From contig MU004238.1 of the NCBI GenBank assembly GCA_010405405.1, forward strand, positions 1,998,374 through 2,062,373: a stretch of 64,000 bases of DNA, read 5' to 3'. Made by a program: the position numbers and the translations under genes. The DNA comes from Microthyrium microscopicum. Its lineage: Eukaryota > Ascomycota > Dothideomycetes > Microthyriales > Microthyriaceae. The notes beneath the pieces were generated by a model, which saw only the letters and a list, made by a program, of their open reading frames with translations, searched no databases and had not been told where the DNA came from. Below are positions 11,603 to 23,055 of this stretch, piece after piece. Every line of letters begins with the position of its first letter. Within the stretch, counting starts at the first letter, position 1.

Positions 11603-12373
11603 GACTGCTATTGCTTGTGAAATGGAATTTGGTGATTATCATGGTTCGACTGAGAGAAGGCAGACGGTAGAGGTGGTGCATGTGGAGACGTTGGCGGGTG
11701 GAGGTGAAGCGGCCGCAGTCCAACAATGGAAAGAGTGACAGATGACGTTGTTGCCCTTTTCCTCCACCACAACTTTTCCCAGCGACTTTGATGGCTCCCA
11801 CTGCAGTCGATAATTTGATATCCAAGAATATACGCCTTCCTGGATCGTATAAATTCCTCAAAATCGTGTAGGAGGTGGTAATACTAATGTGATTTGTCAC
11901 TTCTTGTGTCGTTGTGATCGTATATTTCTCAAGTCCCAATCCTGTAAACATGTAGAAAATAGTCCTATCAGACTGAATATGCGTAATATCACTCAACTCT
12001 GAAAACCGACACAAGCAGTAGATAGCGGCTTGAATCTGATGATCTTCCTCAGATGTCTTTCATTTATTATCATCGCCGTCCAACACCTAGCCAATGGAGA
12101 TAGGTATGCTGCCCGTCCCGACTCCCCATAAAAGGTAGTATGCACATGAAGCAGAGCCCAATTGCTCTGTTATTGTCGTGCCAGCAAATCTTGCACACCG
12201 GCCCTATCAATCCCATCATTTAGTTCTTATTCTAGCGTCTAGCCGGTAATGCCAATCCCGCGCCGAATAAGGCCATGACAGGCAGTGGCCCATAAAATCA
12301 AGACACCTCCCAGTCACGCCCATTTGGTGCCTGCGATGCATCACCGTCCGAGTTGGGGGTATCGAATGTCCTC
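11603..12373. other. Intergenic
   Basis: Upstream of the AAA ATPase gene and downstream of the mitoferrin gene. No gene recognised. The open frame 11556-12014 on the minus strand lacks protein-like character. Confidence 0.45.
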
Positions 12374-13632
12374 TCACCTCTCATTGCGCGCAATGAAGAA
12401 CGCTTTTGCCATCTCGTATGCAGTCCTATCCATAGTTAGCACAACTTTCTCAGAACTTGTGCCAAAAAGATTTACCAGCAAATGGCTGTACTCGGCATCG
12501 TCGTCACAATTCGTGGCTTCAGCCCACGGAAAAACCCCTTGTATCCCTCCCGCTGCTTTATTATCCTCGCCGCTTGCGCTAGACCCTGTACAGTTCGCAA
12601 CTCCGCGTCGTTGGCCGACCCGCGCGTCTGCAGCAATGTCTTGATCACGTCGAGCGGCGTCGTTATTCCAGCTGCAATTCCACCAGCAAGACCACCGGCG
12701 AAGCAATGTGTATATGGATCGTATTGGCCCTTGGGATTGAGGACTTTGGACATGGACTCGTATGCGACAAACTGTAGTGCGGTAAAGGGGACGGTCATGC
12801 AGAGCGTGGTAGGGTAGGAGACATAGAAGGCAGTTAAGCCTTCATTGCGAAAAACGGTACGTGCGCAGTCGACGATGGATTTGTATGAGGAGTTTTGTAT
12901 CTGCATGCGTTGCTTAATGACTGGTTTGGTCAGTGGTGCCATGTATGAGAGGGGTATGTGAGAAGGTTTACCGTCGAATGGGTTCATGAGCGCATCACTT
13001 GCTATGGTGGCGCATGAGCCGCTCACAGCTGGATAAGTTGTTAGAATTGTTTGATATGCGCAATAGGCTTGTTTAAGCATACCTGCAGCCAACGGATGGT
13101 GTTCGTGCTTTCCGCCTTCGTTTCCACCCATTGCATGCTTTACACTCTCATATGTAGCAAAGTACACAGCGTGAGCGGGACCAGCTCCTACGACAACACT
13201 TGACACTCCTCGCCATAATGTTCTGAATCCTTCTACTTTGGTGATTGTGACCATGGCATTGGATATACCCGAGTATACGGCGGTTGGGGATGGATTGACG
13301 ACTTGCATCCGAGTCTGCCATAATATCGTCAGAACAAAGCTCCGGTCAACCGGTTCCTGGTATAAACGTGAAGCTTACCTTCAGTAAATCGATTGGATAC
13401 ATGACCGAGTGTTCCTAATAGCTTTATCAGTCAAAGTTCGTGATGAATCTTAGCCTGGCAGGCAAGACATACTGCGATACCAGCAAAAGCACCAGCAACC
13501 ATGTTCGCAGCTAACGAGAAATTGGGCGGTAGGGACTCATAGCTAGAGAAAGGATTAGTATTCCATGATGCGAGTCTTAGCGATCACTGCAAGCGCTCAC
13601 TCGAAGTCATCTTCCTCTACAGACGCGGCCAT
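12374..13632 (-). CDS. MRS4: Mitoferrin, mitochondrial iron carrier (Mrs3/Mrs4 type)
   Basis: Solute carrier of the mitochondrial inner membrane that imports ferrous iron for haem and Fe-S synthesis. Seven exons on the minus strand: 13601-13632, 13473-13542, 13379-13414, 13083-13314, 12972-13028, 12476-12920, 12374-12425, giving 307 residues, the usual carrier length. Three carrier repeats are visible: MYPIDLLKTRMQ, then ALMNPFDVIKQRMQ restored by splicing out 12921-12971, and TPLDVIKTLLQTRG, each with the Px[DE]xx[KR] signature. The C-terminal MPSTAICWTAYE is typical of mitoferrins. Short exons at the 5' end are supported by uninterrupted family sequence across every junction. MRS3 and MRS4 are paralogues in yeast, so the symbol is by class. 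Confidence 0.93.
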
Positions 13633-14788
13633 AAGCCGCGATGTCGGTGGTACGTAGAACTGAGCTTGAAACAGAAATTGCCGATTAGAGATGCAGACGA
13701 GGGCGTCAATAACAGGCCAAATACAAGGAGGAGCGGGTTGCGATTTGAGCAATACTAGCAGCAAAACGCTTCAGCCAGAAAAAAGAAGTGGTAGAGTGGT
13801 GGTTCAAGCAATGCGAAAAAAAGCTATGATGAGCAGTACGGCGGAAAAAGTTGGAGAGCCCCAGAATTTGGCCAGCCGCCACGGGAACTCGGTGTTGAAC
13901 AAGGGCGAGCCAAATACCGGCCCGTGAACAACATTGAACATTGGAACTGCTCCGACGAGTCCTGCAAATAACTGCCTCATATTACCTCCCGCCTTCTCAT
14001 TTCTTTATTTTCGGATTGACAATAGCAGATCCTTGGACCTACGATGGTTTGTTTGATGGCATACTTGTCACTGCTATTTGGGATAGAGAAGTAGTTGCTC
14101 TCGTGCAGGCAGGCAAGGCAGGCTGTTCATGTTCATCGAGCTTTATGCGCTTTCCAATTGCCTATCATACATAATCAATTATACAGTTTCATTGCCATTG
14201 CCATACAAGCAAACAGGCAAAAGTCGATATCAACATGTCTCGGGTCATAGCTGTAGCTTGCCAGGTAGAGATTTTGCTGAAATCAAAGCGTTGCTGGTCA
14301 ATGCGAGTCAGTCCGGACGCTCCATGGTGAACAAGATGACTGGCAGTGCTGGCACATCCCCATCAACTACCACTTGTGCCATCGTAATCAATGACGATAA
14401 CATCTGTCAATTCTGGGCCTATTCGATGCAGAGTCAAAGGTACCGACGACCATAAAAGAATGAAGCACATGGCGATGGAGAGTAGTAGATTGTAGACATG
14501 GCACTTGGGGGAGCGAGCCATTTAACTTGTCAAGAAATCACACTGGATCCAAGTCATCCATGAATGACGGCAGAAGGAGTATGTTGGTCCTACCCATAGA
14601 TCGTTCCGAGACTTTCAACATTGTACAAGACCCGCTCACCGCGTATAGATGAGGTGTATCTTGTATTCCCGTGTCACAATGGTTTGTCGTCGCATGCTCC
14701 ATTCCAGGTACCGCCAGCGGCCAAATCGAGTATAGAGCGACGACCCAGATCCACGGCCTGTCTTTCAGCCCAGATCATGCAGTCTTCA
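13633..14788. other. Intergenic
   Basis: About 1.15 kb between the mitoferrin start and the AsnRS stop. Several short open frames but nothing protein-like. It presumably includes the mitoferrin promoter and the AsnRS 3' UTR. Confidence 0.45.
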
Positions 14789-16414
14789 CTAACAGTCACA
14801 GCGGCCATGATATCGTGGAAATGTAACCATGTCCCGTATACTCGAAACACCAGCCAGATAGCACAAAAGCCGATCGAATCCAAGCCCAAAGCCACCATGT
14901 GGCACGCTACCATAACATCTCAGATCGACATACCAGCGCATGCTATCTGGGACGTAGGGTCCGCCTATTGTTGCTCCTTCTTTTGTTTCTTGATTTGGGC
15001 TAGAACTGTCATACCCTCGATCTGGAGGATCGTTCTTAATGACTCCATGATCGAGCATCGACTGTAAAAGGGCGTCCTTTCGATGCTCACGGATTGATCC
15101 TCCCACTATTTCGCAGAGATCTGGCACAAGCAAGTCGAAGCATGACACGGTTCTCCTGTCCGATGGGGTGTCAGCTGGCTGTGATGGAGTTGCCGCCATA
15201 TAGAATGCCTTGATGGCTCGCGGGTAGTCGGTAATGAAGACCGGTCCATTGTTTCCCAGCGTCTGTGCTAGATATCGCTCATGCTCTGCTTGCAATCCAT
15301 GTCCAAAGCTTGTCGGGTGTTCGAATGAAGCCCGTCCATGGACAATCGCGTCCTGCAAATGTGCAACCGCGTCAACATACGTTATTCGCGGCCACTTGCC
15401 GTCAATGAGTTGCGTCCATCTGTTCTGCAACGTTTCCTTGGTGACTGCGCTATCTGTTGGAGCGTGCTTTGGATCGTGTGCAGCTTGGAGTAGATCTTCG
15501 CCGACTTGCGATCTACTCAACCGGGTGGTAATAAACTGCAAAAGTCGTTCAACCACATCCATGATCTTATCTGCATTCTCTTCGTAGGACACCTCAGCTT
15601 CAAGCATGTAGAATTCGCTCAAATGTCGGGGTGTGTCGCTCTGTTCTGCTCGGAAAGTCGGAGATAGAGTCCAGGCTTTTCCAACTGCAGCCGCTATTGC
15701 TTCCAAATGCAGCTGAGCAGATACCGTGAGATACTTGGGATCTCGAAAAAAGTTTGGATGCGCCGGATCACTGGTAGACGATGACTGTGTGCCAACTGTA
15801 AAAGCTTCCCCGGCGCCTTCGCAGTCAGAGGATGTAATCAGTGGAGTATGACTCTGCACGAATTCCTCGTCTTCGAAAAACCTTGTACTGCTGCTGATTG
15901 CCTGGGAACGAAGCCTCAACAGTAACGAGTTGAACGGCGTTCGAGCTCGTAAATGTGGAATAGTCCGCAGAAAGTCTGTACTGTGGTACTTTTTCTGCAA
16001 AGGAAAGGATTCGGCATCGTGTCCTTCGGATACGTCCACTTTGGTGACATGAAGTTCATGTGACTGCTGTGAACTTGGTGAGGGTTTCCAGTACCCCGTA
16101 AGGCTCACAGCAGATCCAGTTGACACTCCTTGAGTTTGCTCTGGAGACAAAACTGCTTGCAGGGGAAGGTATGTTGTGCCATCTCCAAGAGCTAAGAAGG
16201 CTACCTTTTTCTGTTTACGGACTGACCGGACCAGTCCTTGGACTGTCAGCAGCTGGTCCTCGGCCGGGGTGTCATTGGATTTGGGATTGAGAAGGCTCGA
16301 GATGGATAGATTTCTATGATGCCATCTGAAAGTGATCGCGTCTGCTGTGGTACACCAAGTGCGCTGGGAAAGACACACTTTTTTAAACATCAAAGTGACA
16401 AATGGATAGAACAA
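14789..16414 (-). CDS. SLM5: Mitochondrial asparaginyl-tRNA synthetase
   Basis: Class II aminoacyl-tRNA synthetase charging mitochondrial tRNA-Asn. Intronless, 541 residues. A short N-terminal extension rich in hydrophobic, Arg and His residues precedes an OB-fold anticodon domain (LTVQGLVRSVRKQKKVAF, about 56-73). The catalytic core shows motif 1 around 168-200, motif 2 with FRAE (254-257) and motif 3 GFGLGFDRL (508-516). The flipping loop GEAF is present. The start could be Met1 at 16414 or Met9 at 16390; both leave a plausible targeting sequence. AsnRS rather than AspRS is inferred from overall similarity to the mitochondrial AsnRS group; the LysRS/AspRS family is excluded by the GAGEAF context. 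Confidence 0.93.
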   Translation of the reverse strand: MFYPFVTLMFKKVCLSQRTWCTTADAITFRWHHRNLSISSLLNPKSNDTPAEDQLLTVQGLVRSVRKQKKVAFLALGDGTTYLPLQAVLSPEQTQGVSTGSAVSLTGYWKPSPSSQQSHELHVTKVDVSEGHDAESFPLQKKYHSTDFLRTIPHLRARTPFNSLLLRLRSQAISSSTRFFEDEEFVQSHTPLITSSDCEGAGEAFTVGTQSSSTSDPAHPNFFRDPKYLTVSAQLHLEAIAAAVGKAWTLSPTFRAEQSDTPRHLSEFYMLEAEVSYEENADKIMDVVERLLQFITTRLSRSQVGEDLLQAAHDPKHAPTDSAVTKETLQNRWTQLIDGKWPRITYVDAVAHLQDAIVHGRASFEHPTSFGHGLQAEHERYLAQTLGNNGPVFITDYPRAIKAFYMAATPSQPADTPSDRRTVSCFDLLVPDLCEIVGGSIREHRKDALLQSMLDHGVIKNDPPDRGYDSSSPNQETKEGATIGGPYVPDSMRWYVDLRCYGSVPHGGFGLGFDRLLCYLAGVSSIRDMVTFPRYHGRCDC

Positions 16415-17194
16415 AGATTGATACGAGAGGCGAGTGAATGATGTAAGGTTGACTGTTGAAAGTCAAGAAAGTAACTGAAGATGGGACAATTACGCGCTAA
16501 AGCACAAATGGAAGTCTTAGCCGAGGCGTGGACTGCTCTTCAACTTCACCGAACCGCTTCGCGTGCCAAGGCATGCTTCTCTCTTTTTACCCTTTCTCAC
16601 GTAATATTCTCGTGGAGTGCTTGAATCCACCGACTGACTAAAGCGACTGACGGGCTACATAATGTGATGGAAAGCTAGAAAATGCTTCTTCAAGCTAGAA
16701 AATGCTTCTTCATCATCCCCTATCGTTGGAGGCATTACAGCAGAGATGTAACAGCTAGAAAGGTCACTCGCACGCCATCGTATTCGCTGCCTAACATAGA
16801 TGCCGCTTTGTTTTGGCTGGCTATTTTCCCATCGAGTGCGTAAGGTTGGGGACTCCTCGTGGACTACGATAGAAGAACAGGCATACCAACGCCTTCTTCA
16901 ACGCAAAGCATCATGTCTGTCAGCAACGACATGCTTTGCTAATCATCGAGAATTGACCTGTCAGATATCCAATTAGTGGTAGAGCATAACCACGGCATGG
17001 ACGAAACGCGGGATACCCAGAGTTAATCTCGTAGTGATGGGTCCTTTATTGCTTGGCGGTACCGATCTACCATTAATATTATAGCTCAAAAAATCTGTCG
17101 TCAACTCATCTGAACATCATGTTCTGCGCGCACTTCACTTCAAATCTAACCTCACTTTTAAGCCTAACGCATCATAGCCTTTTTCGTCTCGACC
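16415..17194. other. Intergenic
   Basis: Upstream of two divergently oriented genes. It contains a short 20-bp direct repeat (see 16674). No gene recognised. Confidence 0.45.
16674..16712. repeat. 20-bp tandem direct repeat, two copies
   Basis: GCTAGAAAATGCTTCTTCA occurs at 16674 and again at 16694, period 20. Possibly replication slippage; no function is apparent. Confidence 0.8.
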
Positions 17195-18434
17195 ATGCTT
17201 TCGCCAGAAGCTCACGATCTTATTCTTTGCCTGGACCATATGCTTGGAAGTATAGAGACCGAAGATGGTATTGGTCCCGAGGCATATAGCAGAAGACTCC
17301 CGATAGTTTATCTGACAAGTCTCGCAACTTCCACCTTCGTCTGGCTTGATGAGTACCGTCACCATCCCGAAATACTCTCTCGCCATGGTATGAAAGACAA
17401 GTACGACATCATACAGAATCAGATCTTGAGACCATTTGCAGAGGTACAAGAGCTCAGCAAATCTCGGGAAACCTCCAAGCGTTGGAGTCGATGGAGCAAA
17501 GAGCTTGGATATTGCACTCAAAGCGCTTATGTCCTGGAAGCCTTTTATAGCCTCGGCCAGAGGCTTTCTCACGTCGCCACATTTTGGCGTGTGCCCGTTC
17601 GAGATAGCCAAGGTTTTGTGTGGGAAGCTCAGAGACCGTTGTTCAATCAGTGTCTACTTGAGTCTTTACATCGCCGTCCAATCTTCGAGCAAGGACATGA
17701 TCAGGTAAGTTCTCTTTATCTATTGACACGAAGAGATGGGCTTTCCTGATACGCTACTGATTCGAAGCTCTTGCTTATCAGCTGTTAATATTGGATCCCT
17801 GTGTACTTCAAAGTTGATCAGTCATACCACATTTGAAGCAGACAAGCTTGAGCAATGCTATGATTTCCTCACACTATGAAGTTTTCTGTCCTTCGCTAAT
17901 TCTTTGTAGTTGGTCTCATGGGATTTTCGGTCACAACATCAGTCAGACTTTTCTTACCCTGAAAGATTCACCGCGAATATAGCCACGGAGATCATCCACC
18001 TAGTTCAGAGCTGGACACGAGCAGAACAAATTCAGTCCGCCAGATCTTCAGTAACAGCCAACTCGGCTACTATACCCTTCAGGACATCCTACTATGAAAC
18101 AGAGAGCTCAATTGCAGATCCAGTAAAAAAGATATCAGAAACGACAAACTTAGCTGTACCAACACCGATACCGGATCTGGTACCTGTGCAAAAAATGGAA
18201 TCTCACTGGACATACGAGACGCCTCAGGGAAAAGGATTATTTCAATCAATTAAAGAACAATTCCTGAAAAAAAAGGACACACGAAAGAGACGCCTGTCGA
18301 AGGAACACCTGCCGAAGGAACACCTATCGAAGGAACACCTACCGAAGGAACACTTGTCGAAGGAACACCTATCAAAGGAACACCTACCGAAGGCACACCT
18401 GCCGCAGAAACACCCGCCGAAAGATGAGTTTTGA
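17195..18434 (+). CDS. Unrecognised protein with C-terminal LSKEH/LPKEH repeats
   Basis: Two exons, 17195-17704 and 17910-18434. The 205-nt intron has GTAAGT and TTTGTAG ends and a CGCTAAT branch-like site near its 3' end. The product has 344 residues. Residues 1-170 look globular and helical (MLSPEAHDLILCLDHMLGS, ALEAF/ILRPFAEVQ regions); I do not recognise the family. The second exon is more polar and ends in nine 5-residue units (LSKEH, LPKEH and variants). No signal peptide or membrane segment. The reading may not end at 18434: further coding-like pieces follow to 19415, so this could be the intact 5' part of a larger, decayed gene. Exon 2 depends on a single splice choice. Confidence 0.5.
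18294..18428 (+). repeat. 15-bp tandem repeat, nine units, in frame
   Basis: Nine consecutive 15-nt units encode L-[SP]-K-E-H and diverging forms (LPKAH, LPQKH, PPKDE at the end). Units alternate LSKEH/LPKEH in the first half, so a 30-bp higher-order period is also visible. Such coding minisatellites vary in copy number between strains. Confidence 0.9.
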
Positions 18435-18485
18435 TTTAGAGACCTGGAAGAAAATCAGAAGTGGAAAAAAGCCCGCAGTTCCTAG

Positions 18486-19415
18486 GTCGGAACCGGCTTC
18501 CCACGAACAATCACTTCAGATAGTAACCTTACGAGGGAGAGATCGATTGCAGGCCCAATACCAGAAGGCGCCAGAGCGACAGTCTCTGCACTGGCATACT
18601 CAACTGCGCCCGTAGATGTATCGAGACCAACACCAGAGCCGGCGGATGTGCCGAGAGATGTTTCTTGCGTATAACAGCGTGAACCATTTTGCGATTACAT
18701 GAATTGACATTTGAAGGCTACGATAGACAAAATCCGATACCAGAATGGGATCTGAAATCGACAGGAGAACTACCCAGGACTATACCCATAATGAGCCCCA
18801 ACTCGTCGTCAATGAAAGCAAGCAGAGTTGTTTATCCAAAGACGAGGAAGCTACTCCAAGATTGTATAGTTGCAAGTGTGCATGATAAGTAATATCGTGA
18901 TCAGAGAGGAGAACCATGCTGGACTCCAAGCAGCTCATTTCGCAATTGCCCGCCGAGTGATGTCACATTGTCTAGACGGTCTTACAACCATGATGGATGG
19001 GAGACATAACACGGGATACAATAATGAGTCGCTCCTCTGTGCAGAAATTCAAGGAAAATTGCGATTCCTGCTCGATCAGTCGGGTTCATCTCCCACTCCT
19101 AATCTCTCGATCTGAGCTGTCCTAAAGCTAATTTAGGGGTCCCTTTGGATTGGGTGAATGCTGCGGCATGGATGCATGATGTTCCTCTTTTATCTCAACC
19201 GCATCACGTCCCGCGATCCGAATTAGGACGCTAAGCCGTCCAAGTGTCAATCTGTGGAACGAAGCACTAGATTTTGTGCGAGAAATCATACAGGATCTGG
19301 CCCAGGGTCCTGGATACAAGTCTTTGCCCTGAGACCCGAAAATCTGGTAAAGAACGGCGACCAATTATGGTCTCCCTGGCCTTGGAAAAGGTCAACTACA
19401 TGGGTCCACTTTTGA
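18486..19415 (+). pseudogene. Coding-like fragments in shifting frames, probable gene remains
   Basis: Several stretches read like protein but in different frames with no clean introns between them: 18486-18674 (ends in a Pro/Asp-rich ADVPRDVSCV), a piece near 18790-18880 with LVVNESKQSCLSKDEEA, one near 18895-19115 with GKLRFLLDQSG, and 19266-19415 with WIQVFALRPENLVKNG, reached by a +1 shift from NLWNEALDFVREIIQDLAQ. Taken together this suggests a decayed or heavily mis-spliced gene on the + strand, possibly the 3' part of the gene at 17195. Homology is not recognised, so this is inference from coding appearance only. Confidence 0.3.
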
Positions 19416-20432
19416 AGTACGATTGTTCATCGAAGCTTTTTTCTTTTTTGCTGCAATGTGCATGTACTTATCCCTCCCTTCGAGTAGTTCGTTACTCTAA
19501 GCTCCCTCAACTGACACTTATTTGCTAGTTAGATGCGTTGAAGTTTCTTTTTTGACCTGTCACTTTTCACTTGTTTGGCCTAGACCACCAATAAGCACAC
19601 AGACTTGACAGAACACACCTCGAGCCATCGTGCTTGATTGAAAAGCTGCATATCTCTAATGTTCGAATGAACTGACCCTCATTAGATTGGCTGGGGATCC
19701 ATTTCATCTTGAGGAGGTCTCCTTATCACCAATTAAGCGGCAGCGATCTACCACCACCCAGAGTTTGGCAGTGCTGTGCGACTAGTACGCCAGGATTATG
19801 GATATCATCTTGCGTCCCAATACGGCGGACCAGATGGGTTACTGGTCGAGTTTCACTGTCGTGTCCCTGAAAATATCAATCTGACGCGCAACTCGTGTCT
19901 CTATACTGCCTACCTCTTATATTCAACCGATACCGAAGCCTTTGTTCTCCTACTTAGTAATGCAGGTCGGTAGTCATCCATGATAGTATTTTGTCCACGT
20001 TTATGTCATACTGTGTTTCGATATGAGACTGTGCTACTTATGAATTATGTCTAGCCCAGATGTCTATAGCTTTGTAGCACCGCAGGAGACATTTCCGGGG
20101 ATGGGGCAAATCGCATTTCGATCCGGTAGAGGTGCAGCATCTAGAGATTTGTAACGCATGTATGCATTGGGGTGTGACGTTAGTTTGCGACTACCTGCTT
20201 CTGGCAAGCACTTGTTCGTTTACTTTTTCTTTCAATGGTGCAAGTCAACTATTTTGGCTATAGATCATCAAGTCGAGCCCTCGAAAGGGTCAATAAAAAG
20301 CTCGCCTTGTCCCAAAAGACTGTTTCGTTTCCAATGTTTGTAGTGCTTTTGGAAAACCTCGTTTATGTATATAAACCAGACGCTTCCCTTTCATTTATCC
20401 AACCAATAATCAACTCGTACATTTCAATCAGA
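19416..20432. other. Intergenic
   Basis: No gene recognised. A 65-codon open frame at 19776-19973 has no recognisable features. The 3' end holds the promoter of the PARG-like gene. Confidence 0.4.
20368..20375 (+). promoter_or_regulatory. TATA box of the PARG-like gene
   Basis: TATATAAA lies 58 bases before the ATG at 20433, followed by an A/C-rich leader. It argues against the in-frame upstream start at 20235, which would lie before the TATA box. Confidence 0.5.
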
Positions 20433-21396
20433 ATGCCTTCCTATTCAAAAACTGCAAAAGGAGCTCCCCGCCCATCAGAAGTAGCCAGCGAGATTAAGCG
20501 AATTTACCTCCCGTGGGCCAAACAATGGATGCAATCATGTGGTCTAATATCGGGCTCTGTACTATTTCCTGACTCCAGAGGCATCGCACTGAAAGAACAA
20601 TCGCCGGACCAAAGGGCACGAACGTATCCAGCTGTCACAGTTCTAGAGGGTGATCCAGTCGATGTCGCTCTTCACTGGCAAGACGAGATTAACCCCGATG
20701 CCGACCAAAGAGATTCTGGAAGTCGGATCCTCGTGGTCAACATGGCCAACGACCGAAAACCAGGTGGAGACTGGGAATCTGGCACCATCGGCCCAGAAGA
20801 ATGCTTCGCTAGACGCAGCAACCTCGCCCAACAATTACGGACAGAACTGCATAGCTGGCGACCAACCAACAGCCACTACCCAATTCCGGCGCGAGGGGGT
20901 ATCTATACGCTGAATACGAGTATGTTCCCAGCCTGCTGCATGATCAGACGCACAAGATAAACACATTTCTAATATCAAACTAGTCGTTTTTCGAGACGGC
21001 GCGGACGATTACAAGCCGCGTGATATGCCCAAGTGTCTACCAGTGGTTTCGGTTGCTCCCGTACGTCGGCCCAAGCTTAATGCGAGTGGTTCCTCCTATA
21101 CTTTCCAGCAGGAGAGGGAACTTATGTTGGAAAAGATGCGGACGATTTTAAGGATTGCGGCCCATTGCCAACATCAGGCCATCTGTCTTGGACCATTCGG
21201 CACAGGGTCAATGTTTAGGAACCCACCAGCCGAAGTTGCGGAAATGTGGAAGCAATTGCTGTTCAATGACTTGGAGTTTAGAGGCCGCTTCCACACGGTC
21301 ATCTTTGCTATCGATCCAAAACTGTTTAAAGAGGAATATCCCATTTTCAGCGCAGCATTTGAGGTTGAGGTTATTTTTCCTTTGGCCAAGTACTAA
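20433..21396 (+). CDS. Microbial-type PARG (TIGR02452/DUF2263-like macrodomain) protein
   Basis: Likely poly(ADP-ribose) glycohydrolase-fold protein. Two exons, 20433-20919 and 20984-21396 (intron 64 nt); 299 residues. Visible: an N-terminal region with the family order, VVNMANDRKPGGDW leading into the glycine pair (111-112), the catalytic-loop acidic pair PEE (121-123) followed by FARRSNL, and the C-terminal LGPFGTGSMFRNPP that lines the ligand pocket. Bacterial PARGs have GG-x(n)-QEE with the second Glu catalytic; here the Gln is Pro while both Glu remain, so activity is plausible but altered. Restoring NTIVFRDG across the splice supports the intron. No signal peptide. Neighbours give no pathway hint. 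Confidence 0.82.
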
Positions 21397-22667
21397 CTTC
21401 ATATTTGAACTTTGATTTCTTGGAAATCAGGAGTCTGGCGAGGAATTATTACGAAATGAGTAGGCGACATACTTGCAACGTTCTCAGAGTTTCTTTTCGG
21501 CATAGCAATGGCGCCTCTGCCTTGGGTTTGGGACAGGAAACAAATTTGGGGAATGACAAACCACATGGAACCAGCGGGACCGTTTCTTCTATTTTGATCT
21601 GTTGTTTTAGAAATCTGGTATTAGATTGCTTAGTACTTTTATTGGTAGGTACCGGTATATCCGTATTGGTAGAGGCAACAACATTCTGTATATTACATTT
21701 GTAGATTGCAATGAAGAGTTCGCCATTCTTAGAACCCATGGGAGCGGGGCTGCATCATCGTCGATATTGACAGTTCGAGTATTGCTTTTGGTGATGCGGG
21801 AGGCTAGTGAATGCTTTTTCGCGACCTGTTCTCTCCTGATTGCAAAAGAGGCATCTCCAGTAGTACTTATCAAGCAGTCAGAGAACGTATCCATGTAAAG
21901 TCTCAAATGTTCGATTCTTGGTTTCGAGATAGGGTACTGTGGAAGACATCAGACGCAGCGCTCACGTTGAAGTTACTAAGGGGGGCTATCGTGAGATTAG
22001 GCCTCCCGCCCAAAAGAACATACACCTTGCTTTTGACGACTTAGGTACATGAGCATAAGTCGGGAAGTGGTTTCTTTGTCAGATAAGATTTGAGTGTGGT
22101 TTGTTTCTGCAACTTTTGAAAAAGTAGAACATTCAGGAGGTTCAAATTTGATTTTAACGGTCGTGTCATGAGATTAGGCTTTCTTCTCGAAACTGTCCAG
22201 TGCCGGGCCTCATTCTGATATTCGTTCCAAGGTGCTTCTGTATCAAGCTGACTCGATCAACTCGCTCGCATTCGCTCTTCAAAACAAGTGCCTCGTTGTG
22301 GTGCTGCTATTATTGACCACAATATCTGCTATAACACTTCAAACAAATCAAAAATTGTTATGCCCATCGAATTCAGTGACCTGATAAGTGCTTGACCGCG
22401 CTCAGCAGGAACTACAGGAGCCTTTTGTAAGAAGTGCTATGCAGACATCGTAGTTGATGGGAGATGTGGGCTCAATAGCGGGCCGAATCGCTGGCATTGA
22501 ACGACTGGCTCTCACGTCAACTGCTTTATCGTTCACAAAGCTAAAACTAGATCCCAAGTTAGCTTAACATGTGAGGGATCGCTCAAGTTTGAAAGTCTTT
22601 ACCTTGAAAAACGAGTCAGATTCGTCTTGGTCGCCAAGTTTGAGGGGAGAGTTTTGCTAAGATTGCT
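21397..22667. other. Intergenic
   Basis: About 1.27 kb with no recognisable gene. Short open frames on both strands (for example 21607-21906 minus) show no conserved features. Confidence 0.4.
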
Positions 22668-23055
22668 TTATTTTTTGTTGAACATTTCTTCCTGCTGCCT
22701 TTTCAATAACTGCTCTTTATCATACTCAGCGACTCTGCGTTGCTTGAAGTATTTGACCTTATTGATTTCGTTTGTTAGCTTTTCCACTACAGCACCACGA
22801 AAGCCGAACTGTGGACAAACTCACCCAACTAGAGGCACAATTCTCTTCATACTTCTGATTCTCGCTAGGACATGCCTTCGTGGCCTTGTCTTCATCCTTT
22901 AGTGCATCTAGGATATCGTGTTTATCGAGACATAGGAAGAATCGGTCCCGAGAATCCCAGCATTTGGCCCTTGAAATGCGGTCTGGTGCCTCAACCACTT
23001 TGTTTTCAGGTTCGGCCGCTTTCTTTGCAGAAGACCATGGAAGCCAGGAGGACAT
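22668..23055 (-). CDS. COA6: Cytochrome c oxidase assembly factor Coa6 (CHCH protein)
   Basis: Intermembrane-space copper chaperone needed for assembly of the Cu-A site of complex IV. Two exons on the minus strand, 22825-23055 and 22668-22757 (intron 67 nt); 106 residues. Twin cysteine motif: C32-x9-C42 (CWDSRDRFFLC) and C62-x10-C73 (CPSENQKYEENC), the CX9C/CX10C arrangement of Coa6. The second exon supplies the conserved VKYFKQRRVAEY tail; without splicing the frame runs into an unrelated 21-residue end. The family is imported by the Mia40 pathway and has no cleavable presequence, consistent with the N-terminus here. Divergent from SYS1. Confidence 0.95.

Noticed and set aside
18424-18615. 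63-codon frame starting inside the 15-bp repeat gene
   Set aside because: Overlaps the stop of the upstream gene with no own promoter or motif; better seen as part of the decayed region.
20235-20432. Upstream start for the PARG-like gene
   Set aside because: It would lie before a TATA box and adds sequence not typical of the family.
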